DNA from: Persicirhabdus sediminis
Lineage (GTDB): Bacteria; Verrucomicrobiota; Verrucomicrobiia; Verrucomicrobiales; Akkermansiaceae
NCBI RefSeq assembly: GCF_016595495.1
Contig: NZ_JAENIM010000032.1
Location: 24,073 to 88,072, forward strand
Length of the DNA stretch: 64,000 bases
Direction: 5' to 3'
Shown: one piece after another, positions 17,403 through 25,421 of the stretch
Position numbering within the stretch: position 1 is the stretch's first letter
How the letters are laid out: every line of letters begins with the position of its first letter
Made by a program: the position numbers and the translations under genes
Notes under the pieces: model-generated
What the model was told of the DNA's origin: nothing
Database searches by the model: none
What the model saw: the letters and a program-made list of their open reading frames with translations, nothing else

Positions 17403-18887
17403 TTATGTTAAAAAACTGGTAATGACTTTCCATAAATCAGGGCTACCTGAAACCGCGACCCAGAGATAGATAATGAGCGGGGACAAGAGAGCGTACATCA
17501 CCCCCGTCTTGATAAAGTCTCGAGTTTCTAGATAGCCACTTGCGTAAGCCACCGCATTTGGCGGGGTGGAAATTGGCAGCATCATTGCACATGAACAACA
17601 CAGCGCCACAGCCACAGCCATCATCGTCGGGTCACCAGATGCTAGACCGATACAGATAGGCATGAGAATCGATGCGGTAGCGGTATTACTCATCAAGTTA
17701 GACTGAGCCACCGCAAGGTAACAAACAACAATCACCAGAATCCAAACTGCTAGACCTACAGGCAACAAGCTAGCAAACCATGCTGCTAGACCGGTCTTAG
17801 CAACGGCGACACCGAGCGACAAACCACCACTCAGCAGCAAGAGAACGTCCCACTGAAGCTTACGTACATCCGCACTAGTTAGAACACCAGTCACAGTGAG
17901 CCCAACAATAGGAATAAAGGAAACCACCGCACTTGGCATCTTGTGCCACTTCTCAGTCATCCACAATGCCACTGTAGCAACAAAGATGATACCTACCATG
18001 AGGCGGTGCAGCATTGAGTATGGGTTGCGAGCTTCTTCTTCCAGCTCCTTTTTCTCCACCTCTTTGAGCTCGATGGATTCCTGCTCGCACGGGTAGCGTT
18101 TTTTCAGGAAATACCAACCGACCACAGCTAACAAAAGAGCTGGTGGCAAGCCGTACTGCATCCAGCCAAGGAAGCTGATAGAATGTCCAGCAGCCTCTAA
18201 TGCACCCGCAGCAATCGCATTTGGCGGCGAGCCAATAATAGTGCCCATACCACCAATGTTAGCTCCAACAGGAATCCCCAGATAGAGAGCTTTGATAAAT
18301 GGATCCCCCTTTGGCAGCGCACGAGCTACAGGAGCCACTACAGCAATCATCATAGCCGCCGTAGCCGTATTACTCATGAACATACTGAAGACGAAGGTCA
18401 CCGTCATACAACCCGCTAACACCGCAGCAGGCTTGGTTCCAAAAAGTTTCAATACCCGCATCGCAATCGCTTGGTCCAGGTCAGTTTTGCTAGCCGCAAT
18501 AGCTAGAGTGAAACCACCAACAAAGAGCCACATCAGCGGGCTAGACCATGGCTGCACAAAGGCTTGCCAAGCATGGGTATCGCCAGCTTCTGCAAAAACA
18601 CCACCGGGCCTACCAAGAATGAGAATCTGCATGCCCATCACTAACAAGGCCACCGCATAAGCTGGAATCGCCTCGGTAATCCACATCAGCGCAGCAAAAA
18701 CCATAATCCATAATGTGGTTCTACCAGCATTACTTAGGTTATCAAACATCGGCGCGCCGCTGTGAGCCCACATTGCCACTAACCACGCCACCAAAGCACA
18801 TAATGCAATTTTTACCAGACCACGAATCACGGTGTGGTCAACCTCCCCCATTATTCGGGCAGCCCGTGCCCTTGTATCTAGTTGCAT
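17403..18887 (-). CDS. DASS/SLC13-type sodium-coupled anion transporter
   Basis: The roughly 494-residue inner membrane protein has many hydrophobic segments and the family hallmarks in both halves: MSNTATAAMMIAVVAPVA with GANIGGMGTIIGSPPNAIAAG, and LMSNTATASILMPI with MLPISTPPNAVAYASG. The paired SNT and (S/T)PPN motifs form the sodium and substrate sites. Family substrates are dicarboxylates, citrate, sulfate or other divalent anions; I cannot choose among them. I set the start at the ATG at 18887 (MQLDTRARAARIMGE); longer in-frame starts add an unlikely extension. The gene is monocistronic. Confidence 0.88.
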   Translation of the reverse strand: MQLDTRARAARIMGEVDHTVIRGLVKIALCALVAWLVAMWAHSGAPMFDNLSNAGRTTLWIMVFAALMWITEAIPAYAVALLVMGMQILILGRPGGVFAEAGDTHAWQAFVQPWSSPLMWLFVGGFTLAIAASKTDLDQAIAMRVLKLFGTKPAAVLAGCMTVTFVFSMFMSNTATAAMMIAVVAPVARALPKGDPFIKALYLGIPVGANIGGMGTIIGSPPNAIAAGALEAAGHSISFLGWMQYGLPPALLLAVVGWYFLKKRYPCEQESIELKEVEKKELEEEARNPYSMLHRLMVGIIFVATVALWMTEKWHKMPSAVVSFIPIVGLTVTGVLTSADVRKLQWDVLLLLSGGLSLGVAVAKTGLAAWFASLLPVGLAVWILVIVVCYLAVAQSNLMSNTATASILMPICIGLASGDPTMMAVAVALCCSCAMMLPISTPPNAVAYASGYLETRDFIKTGVMYALLSPLIIYLWVAVSGSPDLWKVITSFLT

Positions 18888-19057
18888 ACTAACCCTAGAC
18901 CAGAAAAGTCTCGTGATGACAACATCAAGCGGCGCAAAAGCAAAATATGCACAGGTTTCGACAATGGGGAAAAACCTATATGGCTTAAGCAAACAATTGT
19001 GCCCAACAGCTACTTACTAGCAGCTAAATAAAATAGTCTACGCATCGAAACAAAAAG

Positions 19058-19139
19058 TACCGAGAACAGGGGTCGAACCTGCACGCCCGAAGGCACTAGA
19101 TCCTAAATCTAGCGTGTCTACCAATTCCACCATCTCGGC
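19058..19139 (-). tRNA. tRNA-Leu (anticodon UAG)
   Basis: On the minus strand the 82-nt sequence folds as a class II tRNA. The acceptor stem GCCGAGA pairs with TCTCGGT, and the discriminator is A. The D-arm is GGTGGAATTGGTAGACAC. The anticodon stem-loop is CTAGA-TTTAGGA-TCTAG, with anticodon TAG. The variable arm is TGCCTTCGGGCG, and the T-arm is GCAGG-TTCGACC-CCTGT. CCA is not encoded. Confidence 0.95.
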
Positions 19140-19556
19140 TTGTTTTGGCGTAGAGCGGCGCCAATAAAGCAGAATTTTTATTTTTGGCAATCCCCTTTCT
19201 TCATGAATTTTTCAGACAGTCGACACAAGTCACGACAAAAGCTTGTTGATCAGCAGCTTGCAGTCACCTGAATAAAAGAAATTTCTCACCAGATCCCAGT
19301 GCGAGCTAGCCAGCGCATAGCCCACATCATCTAGCTAAGCGTGCCGCTGAGCCTAACTAGCAACGACAACATCGTCGCAGCTCACTCATAAGTAGCTCGC
19401 CATGAAAAAATCTAAGTCATTGAATTATCGTCAGCTAAATATCAGCGGAAACAGTTATCTTGATCATAGAAGTAAATTTCCAAAATTTTACCTTCCCCCA
19501 TGCATGCCTATTTACTAATATTTTATGAAGTCATCATTAATAACTGATCCATCATC
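19140..19556. other. Intergenic region, nothing recognised
   Basis: About 417 bp separate the tRNA from ptsH. I see AGCT-rich text and an A/T-rich stretch immediately before ptsH, where its promoter probably lies, but no convincing hairpin, frame or repeat. Confidence 0.4.
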
Positions 19557-19823
19557 ATGCCAAGCTGCGAATTTACCGTAAACAACAAACTGGGAATCCA
19601 TGCCCGTCCTGCCGCCCAATTTGTAAAAACTGCCAGCGCCTATCCGTGCGATATCGTAGTTGAAAAAGACGGTGAAGAAGCGGACGGCAAAAGCATCATG
19701 GGCCTAATGATGCTGGCAGCTGGACACGGATCTGTGCTGCTCGTGACCGCTGATGGAGATCAAGCGGATGATGCTCTCAAAGCGCTTGGAGATCTGATCC
19801 AACGCAACTTTGAAGAAAACTAA
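19557..19823 (+). CDS. ptsH: Phosphocarrier protein HPr
   Basis: HPr relays phosphate from Enzyme I to sugar- or regulation-specific PTS proteins. The 88-residue protein has the active site KLGIHARPAAQFV with His15 and, unusually complete for a Gram-negative HPr, the regulatory site GKSIMGLMMLAAG with Ser46, the target of HPr kinase/phosphorylase. It is followed by a terminator and then ptsI. No Enzyme II genes are in the window, so a mainly regulatory PTS is possible; HprK should exist elsewhere in the genome. Confidence 0.95.
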   Translation: MPSCEFTVNNKLGIHARPAAQFVKTASAYPCDIVVEKDGEEADGKSIMGLMMLAAGHGSVLLVTADGDQADDALKALGDLIQRNFEEN

Positions 19824-19873
19824 AATTCACCGGCACTGGCGACGAGCCAGCTCGATTATTCAGCTCAATGACG

Positions 19874-19906
19874 ATCGGCACTTCTACCAAGTGCCGATTT
19901 TTTTTG
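19874..19906 (+). terminator. Rho-independent terminator between ptsH and ptsI
   Basis: ATCGGCACTT (19874-19883) pairs with AAGTGCCGAT (19889-19898) around CTACC, followed by a T-run. It suggests that ptsH is mostly transcribed separately from ptsI, or that read-through sets their ratio. Confidence 0.9.
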
Positions 19907-20006
19907 CCTATATCCATGCATAATTCGCAAAAAACTAGAGGATTTTTGCAAATTGTCATATATTCGCCTTTGACCCAGCGGTTAATTCTCTGCAAGATAA
20001 CGCCGC

Positions 20007-21767
20007 ATGCCTGAGAGAAAAAAAGAAATCATCATTCAAGGGACACCTGCCTCACCAGGAATCGCCTTCGCTCCAGTGCATTGTGTCGCCCGTGGATTTT
20101 CCGCCCCTGAGGTGTATGAAATTGAAGACCAACATGTGGCTACCGAGCAGCAACGGTTTGAGCGCGCGCTCGAACTAACAAAGATCCAAATCGACGAGCT
20201 GCAAACCAAAATTGAACAACTTTCAGGCGAAGGTGAAGGCAAGATTTTTGAAGCCCACCTGATGACGCTAGAGGATAATACCCTGCTGAGCAGAGTCAAA
20301 GACGCCATCGCCAACCGCAAACAAAATGCCGAATACGCATTCTACGCGGTGATGCAAAATTTTCTCGAAGCGATGCGCCGCATCAACGACCCGTACCTCA
20401 AAGAGCGGGCGTCAGACGTCGATGACATCTGTCAGCGAGTACTGCGCAATTTCGAAGAAGAAACTGAGGAAAATAGCGACCGCCCAGACCACAGCCATAT
20501 CATCGTTGCTTACGATCTGAACCCATCAGACACCGCCACAATGGACCGCAAAAAGGTCTTAGGATTTGCCACCGAGCAAGGCAGCATCAACTCTCATACA
20601 GCCATCCTATCTCGCTCACTCGGCATCCCAAGTATCGTCGGACTGAACCGCGCCATGATGGAAGTAGAGACACTTTCATTCTGCATTCTAGACGGGTATT
20701 CTGGAAAATTAATCCTCAACCCAGAACCCGAAACGATTTCTATCTACCGCGAGCGCCAGCTGCAAAAACTCAAACTACAAAACGAGCTAGAATCACTGCG
20801 CGACCGCGAAACTACCACCATTGATGGGCGCGAAATCACTCTAGCAGCTAACATCGAATTCATCAACGAGCTGCCACAAGTGCAAAAGTCCGGCGCCAAA
20901 GGCATCGGCCTCTATCGTACCGAATTCTATCTGCTCAACGGCGGTGAACTGCCCGACTCCGAGCAGCAAGCTCGCGTCTACACCGGTGTGGCCAAAGCCA
21001 TGCGCCCACACCAAACCATCATCCGCACGCTCGACGCCGGTGGTGATAAACTCTCAGCTGAACCACTCACTCACAACGAGCCGAATCCATTTCTCGGCTG
21101 GCGCGGCATCCGCGTTTCTCTAGCTAGAAAGGCGATGTTCAAAGAACAAATCCGCGCCATTCTCAAAGCGAGTACCGCTGGAAAAATCGGCATGATGTTC
21201 CCCATGGTTTCTGGACTGCGGGAAGTTCAAAGCGCTAAAAAAATCATCGATGAATGCATGCTCGAGCTCGATAAAGAAGGCATCGACTTCGACGAAGATA
21301 TCGATATCGGCGTGATGATAGAAATTCCATCTGCCGCTCTCATGGCTAACGAAATTGCCAAAGAGGTAGACTTCTTCTCTATCGGCACTAACGACCTCAT
21401 CCAATATACCGTAGCCGTTGACCGCGTAAATCCATACGTGGCTGACCTCTACAAACCAACTCACCCAGCTGTCATCCGCCTCATCAAGATGACCGTCGAT
21501 GCCGCCTACAACCATGGCATCTGGACCGGCGTGTGTGGAGAAATGGCTGCTGATCTCGACCTAACACCACTACTCATCGGCCTAGGAATCGAAGAACTAT
21601 CTGTCGGCTCACACCAGCTTCCGAGCATCAAACAAGCGGTGCGTTCGCTGTCACATGCCGAATGCTCAGCCATGGCTGACGAAGCATTGCGCGCGTCATC
21701 CAGCCCAGAAATTTTATCCTTATCCAAAGATCTAGCGATGAAATCCTACCCGCGTTTGTTTGAATAA
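20007..21767 (+). CDS. ptsI: PTS Enzyme I (phosphoenolpyruvate-protein phosphotransferase)
   Basis: Enzyme I takes phosphate from phosphoenolpyruvate and passes it to HPr. The 586-residue protein has the usual length and order: N-terminal HPr-binding helical domain, swivelling domain with phospho-His197 in GSINSHTAILSRSLGIPSIVG, then the PEP-binding TIM barrel with GIGLYRTEFYLL, RTLDAGGDK, NPFLGWRGIRVSL, MMFPMVSGLREV, GVMIEIPSAALMA, DFFSIGTNDLIQYTVAVDR and the active-site Cys in WTGVCGEMAADL. It lies 184 bp after ptsH, across a terminator. The ATG at 20007 has no Shine-Dalgarno sequence. Confidence 0.96.
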   Translation: MPERKKEIIIQGTPASPGIAFAPVHCVARGFSAPEVYEIEDQHVATEQQRFERALELTKIQIDELQTKIEQLSGEGEGKIFEAHLMTLEDNTLLSRVKDAIANRKQNAEYAFYAVMQNFLEAMRRINDPYLKERASDVDDICQRVLRNFEEETEENSDRPDHSHIIVAYDLNPSDTATMDRKKVLGFATEQGSINSHTAILSRSLGIPSIVGLNRAMMEVETLSFCILDGYSGKLILNPEPETISIYRERQLQKLKLQNELESLRDRETTTIDGREITLAANIEFINELPQVQKSGAKGIGLYRTEFYLLNGGELPDSEQQARVYTGVAKAMRPHQTIIRTLDAGGDKLSAEPLTHNEPNPFLGWRGIRVSLARKAMFKEQIRAILKASTAGKIGMMFPMVSGLREVQSAKKIIDECMLELDKEGIDFDEDIDIGVMIEIPSAALMANEIAKEVDFFSIGTNDLIQYTVAVDRVNPYVADLYKPTHPAVIRLIKMTVDAAYNHGIWTGVCGEMAADLDLTPLLIGLGIEELSVGSHQLPSIKQAVRSLSHAECSAMADEALRASSSPEILSLSKDLAMKSYPRLFE

Positions 21768-22151
21768 TAGTGACTTGCGACATCGCCCATCGCAGCTAGC
21801 TTGCATCTCCAGCCAGCTGGCTCCTAGTGCCCGTATTCACAGCTGATTTCCCTGTGCTTAATACAACTGTTAGCTTAGCTGCTTTTTTTTGAAAAAGTGT
21901 GTCTTACCCTTTGATAGCCAGTTTAGAGCGGCTCTGAGGCAGTAAAAAAAAATCTCATACAAGATCTGCTAACACCAACATCTAAGCAACTTAGTTAGAA
22001 TGAGATACAACCGTTTACCTCATGCGTTTATCCGACTGTTAGTCTGAGCTTAGCCTTGAGAGCCCCGCCTGTCCTACACTTATAATTGAAGTGTAAATCC
22101 ATTTACTAGCTGATTCTAATCCCCAGCTGTTTATGGCTAACCAATAGCACA
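21768..22151. other. Intergenic region upstream of the second PEP-CTERM gene
   Basis: The 384-bp gap contains short homopolymer runs (T8 near 21883 and A9 near 21945) and AGCT words. No clear terminator hairpin follows ptsI and I see no frame. The promoter of the 22152 gene probably lies near its right end. Confidence 0.35.
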
Positions 22152-23252
22152 ATGAACAATAAATCTATACTCACAGGCTTGGCTTGCTATGCCACAGGCA
22201 TGGCTCTTTCACACGCTGCATTAGTAATCGGCAGCGAGGACGAACAAAGAAACTGGCTATCATGGATCCAAAATGGCGGCGGCTGGACGGATTCAGAAAC
22301 TGGTGAGGACGCTACTTGGGAAGACGGTAATGATGCCATTTTTTACATCGATAAAAATGGAGGAGTAAACGTCAACCAAGACATCGTGGTCAACAGCATC
22401 ACGCGCCTCAATACCCTAGCTGGTGAGGGTGGGATGTTCCGCATCTTGGGCAAAAACAATAGTGCGACAAATACCAGCATCACCATCAATTCGTTTATCC
22501 AGGGAGACCCTAATGACCCAAAACAAGACATGTCATTTGGCCGCAATTTAGACGTCTATGGTGATTTTGAAGTTAGAAATATCTCCCACCTAAACTTAGA
22601 AGGAGGTGATGACAATAACCGCGGCGCGACCATCTATGGCACCATCACCATGACCAGCTCTACCACCGGCGTGCGCCTGCAGGGAGCCGATCTCTCGAAT
22701 GCAACGCTACGCATGACTGGCCAAGCTCTCGATGTACAGAAAGATACTAGCATCAACCACCTCAGCGGTAGCGGTAGATTTTTTTCCGGTGGCAGCACTG
22801 AAAATACACTCACCGTTCAAAACCTAACGATAGGAGCTAATGCTGATGGATCAGGCGGTCTGGGTTCATTTGTACAGACCAGCACCGGCGCCCTCAATGT
22901 CATCTTTGGCGGCGGTGATGTGAGAATGACTGTAGAGCTAGGAACGGATCTCAGTGACGTTTTCCAAATCAAAGGTCAACTAACACTAGGTGGCAATCTA
23001 GTGATTAATACGCTAGGAACTGGCGACTTTAAATCAGGAGACAGCTACACCTTATTCCAAGCTGATGGAGGTATTGTTGGAGATTTCGACTCTATCACAC
23101 TGCCTAAGCTAGAAGATGGCCTCGAGTGGATCATTGACCGCGACAGCAACAGCTGGACGATCACCGTGTCCGACAAAATCCCAGAGCCAACCTCACTAGC
23201 ACTGCTTGGGCTTGGAGCTGCTGCAGCTACGCTGAGACGCCGTCGCCGCTAA
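22152..23252 (+). CDS. PEP-CTERM exported beta-helix-like protein, paralogue of 4275-5384
   Basis: The 366-residue protein has a signal peptide (MNNKSILTGLACYATGMALS), an Asn/Gly/Thr-rich beta-helix-like body (SFGRNLDVYGDFEVRNISHL, VRLQGADLSNATLRMTGQAL) and the C-terminal tail IPEPTSLALLGLGAAAATL followed by RRRRR. Near residue 230 it has TIGANADGSGGLGSFVQTS, closely matching NIGANADGSGVGRMYVD in the first PEP-CTERM protein at a similar distance from the end. It is probably exported and sorted by an exosortase; function is unknown. A terminator follows. Confidence 0.8.
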   Translation: MNNKSILTGLACYATGMALSHAALVIGSEDEQRNWLSWIQNGGGWTDSETGEDATWEDGNDAIFYIDKNGGVNVNQDIVVNSITRLNTLAGEGGMFRILGKNNSATNTSITINSFIQGDPNDPKQDMSFGRNLDVYGDFEVRNISHLNLEGGDDNNRGATIYGTITMTSSTTGVRLQGADLSNATLRMTGQALDVQKDTSINHLSGSGRFFSGGSTENTLTVQNLTIGANADGSGGLGSFVQTSTGALNVIFGGGDVRMTVELGTDLSDVFQIKGQLTLGGNLVINTLGTGDFKSGDSYTLFQADGGIVGDFDSITLPKLEDGLEWIIDRDSNSWTITVSDKIPEPTSLALLGLGAAAATLRRRRR

Positions 23253-23274
23253 AATAGCTCATAAGCTTTCCGCC

Positions 23275-23310
23275 AGCTGGTGAATCTATCATGGTTCACC
23301 AGCTTTTTTT
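23275..23310 (+). terminator. Rho-independent terminator after the second PEP-CTERM gene
   Basis: AGCTGGTGAA (23275-23284) pairs with TTCACCAGCT (23295-23304), followed by a T-run. The arms again contain the AGCTGG word. Confidence 0.92.
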
Positions 23311-23329
23311 CTTTTAGCAGAAAAGTGGT

Positions 23330-25327
23330 CTAGCTAACGGGCTGCCAAATGCCAATGAACGCCTTCGCCTGCCTTGGGTCATTCAGGCAAGTAGCGCCAA
23401 CCTGGATCATCTTATCCAACTCCCCTTCAGCCAGTGCTGCCTTACGAAGGATTCGATAGACGCCTGCTTGATTTGATTTTTTCATCAATCCCAAAGCTAC
23501 ACGCCCCATCGTTACACGACAGTTGAGCTCCACCACAGCACGTAGCTGTAGTCGGTCGTCTAGATCTCGATAGACCATGGCATCTACACCTAGCGGGCCA
23601 ACATACCCATCCAGCTGGCTAGCGAGTATTTCAGCTAACTGCTCACGATAGAGTGACTCAATTTTCGCCTCACTGAATAAAAACTTAGCCACTTCTGGGT
23701 CTAATCCAGATGCCCATTTTGGCAGCACGCGGCAGCCCAAAAATCGCCCCTGTTTATCATTGAGCACATGCGTCATGCCGACCAACTGCACACAGCCAGC
23801 AGTATCACGTTCGTATTGTACTGAGAAATCACAAACCTTGTTCAGATACGGCTCGGCGACCACGGCCCCGTGGTTTTTCAGCTGAGATTCTAGCCAGCGG
23901 CGGTCTGCCTCAGCCAGTTTACCATCAACTAACAATCGATGACCGCGTCCAGCATTTGAATAGTCAGATTTCAGCAAGATGCCTGCTGGCGAGATAGTTT
24001 GTAAACTAGCTAGCTGTTGATCTAACTCGTCCACGTCTACACGATCAATAACAACTCCAGCTGAACGATCACCGAGCGCCGTGAGCAGCTTTACGCCCAT
24101 CTGTTTAGAGAAATACTCAGCTGGTACAGAATCCTGCAGCTGGAAGTCCACACTATCTGAAACCTGATCTGCCAGCGGAGCTAAATATTTCACCGCATCT
24201 GGCGACCACGCCCATGGTCGTAGCCCACCTAACTTACGCTCGCGTAAATCTTCCAGCGTCGCAAATTCAGGCAAATCAAAGCCAGCTAGCTGAAGCGATT
24301 CAAGATGGCTAACTGCTGGCAGTTCATCTACTAGAACTAAATCATCTTTGCGGCTCAGCGCCAGAGATATCAGCTGGAGGTCTTTCTCTAACGCTAGCTC
24401 CATCTTGTTTGGCTGATAGTTGCCTCCGCCAGCTGCCGCAGCTACGTACGATTCGGCATTTGGGTTGAACCAATGCACTACTGGCGTGCGTCCACGTGAC
24501 TGCTCGCACACAGCTAGATGGCGAATAAAATCCTCATCCAATCCAGCTAGCTTACGCCCCTCGGCATTAAATGGCGCCATGCCCTTAGCCTTTGCTGGCG
24601 CTAGCGGAAATTGCAGATAGGTTTTGAATGCATTCCAGTCGCTCTGCCCCTGCGCCTTCCATTTACGGAACCACTTCACGCCGTGACCAACGTGATTGAT
24701 TTCATCCAAATAAATCTTCTCTAACACAGCCGCTGTGCCGCCATCGCCCACTTCACGAAATAGCTTTGCGTAGTGTTTTGAGAAATCTAAGTTAGACTGT
24801 TCAAATGTGAGATTTAACCGAGTGACAAAATCCATAGGCGTTTCCATGTTAGCCACTAGTCGCCAAAAATAATCATTCACAGGCAGCTCGCCAAACTCAA
24901 TGCCGCAATCACGCATGCGCCGCATGTACATCAGCGTATGCATTTGCTCTTCGCGCATCGCCTCATACACACCAGCGCGGTATTGCTTGGGCGCGTCGGG
25001 AAATTTCAGCAGAACCAATGCCATGAGCTCAGCAGCCATCAATTCGTGGTTGCAGAGGAAGTGCATCATTTTCCCCCGTTCGCTATCTTCGTCCATACGG
25101 TTCACGCCAGGAAAATCAGCCCGCACACCTTTATCTGAAATGCGCAGCTCGGCGGGTCGTCCCGGCGCCTCCGGTGTTTTCCACGCCTTGCCAGGCTGGT
25201 CGTCCATGGCAATTTCTGGCGGTAATTCTAACTTCTCCTCCAGAGTGGTCGCCATCAAAATCCTCTCGGCTGCCTCGCGCATCTGCATGCAGGCAAAATA
25301 AAGCGTTTGCTGGAAATCGCTAGCCAA
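23330..25327 (-). CDS. DUF455 ferritin-like / ATP-grasp-like fusion protein
   Basis: The 665-residue protein appears to join two domains. The N-terminal part (to about 250) matches the DUF455 ferritin-like group: FLCNHELMAAELMALVLLKFP near 90-110, REEQMHTLMYMRRM near 125-138 and LDEINHVGHGVKWFRKW near 207-223, supplying Glu and His ligands for a di-iron site. The C-terminal part (about 420-650) looks like an ATP-grasp enzyme: ILLKSDYSNAGRGHRLL, VVAEPYLNKVCDFSVQYERD, YVGPLGVDAMVYR and the Mg-binding ELNCRVTMGRVAL near 600. Domain family calls are from memory of motifs. The substrate is unknown. The gene is monocistronic, convergent with the upstream PEP-CTERM gene. Confidence 0.75.
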   Translation of the reverse strand: MASDFQQTLYFACMQMREAAERILMATTLEEKLELPPEIAMDDQPGKAWKTPEAPGRPAELRISDKGVRADFPGVNRMDEDSERGKMMHFLCNHELMAAELMALVLLKFPDAPKQYRAGVYEAMREEQMHTLMYMRRMRDCGIEFGELPVNDYFWRLVANMETPMDFVTRLNLTFEQSNLDFSKHYAKLFREVGDGGTAAVLEKIYLDEINHVGHGVKWFRKWKAQGQSDWNAFKTYLQFPLAPAKAKGMAPFNAEGRKLAGLDEDFIRHLAVCEQSRGRTPVVHWFNPNAESYVAAAAGGGNYQPNKMELALEKDLQLISLALSRKDDLVLVDELPAVSHLESLQLAGFDLPEFATLEDLRERKLGGLRPWAWSPDAVKYLAPLADQVSDSVDFQLQDSVPAEYFSKQMGVKLLTALGDRSAGVVIDRVDVDELDQQLASLQTISPAGILLKSDYSNAGRGHRLLVDGKLAEADRRWLESQLKNHGAVVAEPYLNKVCDFSVQYERDTAGCVQLVGMTHVLNDKQGRFLGCRVLPKWASGLDPEVAKFLFSEAKIESLYREQLAEILASQLDGYVGPLGVDAMVYRDLDDRLQLRAVVELNCRVTMGRVALGLMKKSNQAGVYRILRKAALAEGELDKMIQVGATCLNDPRQAKAFIGIWQPVS

Positions 25328-25362
25328 TTCGCCAGCCAGCTAGAAAATTTGCCAGCTAAAAA

Positions 25363-25401
25363 CAAAAAAGGCTCTTTGGTAGCAGGACAACCAAAGAGCC
25401 T
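25363..25401 (-). terminator. Rho-independent terminator after the sulfatase gene
   Basis: On the minus strand GGCTCTTTGGT (25400-25390) pairs with ACCAAAGAGCC (25380-25370), followed by TTTTTTG. Confidence 0.92.
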
Positions 25402-25421
25402 AATAAATTCAATGAAACAAA

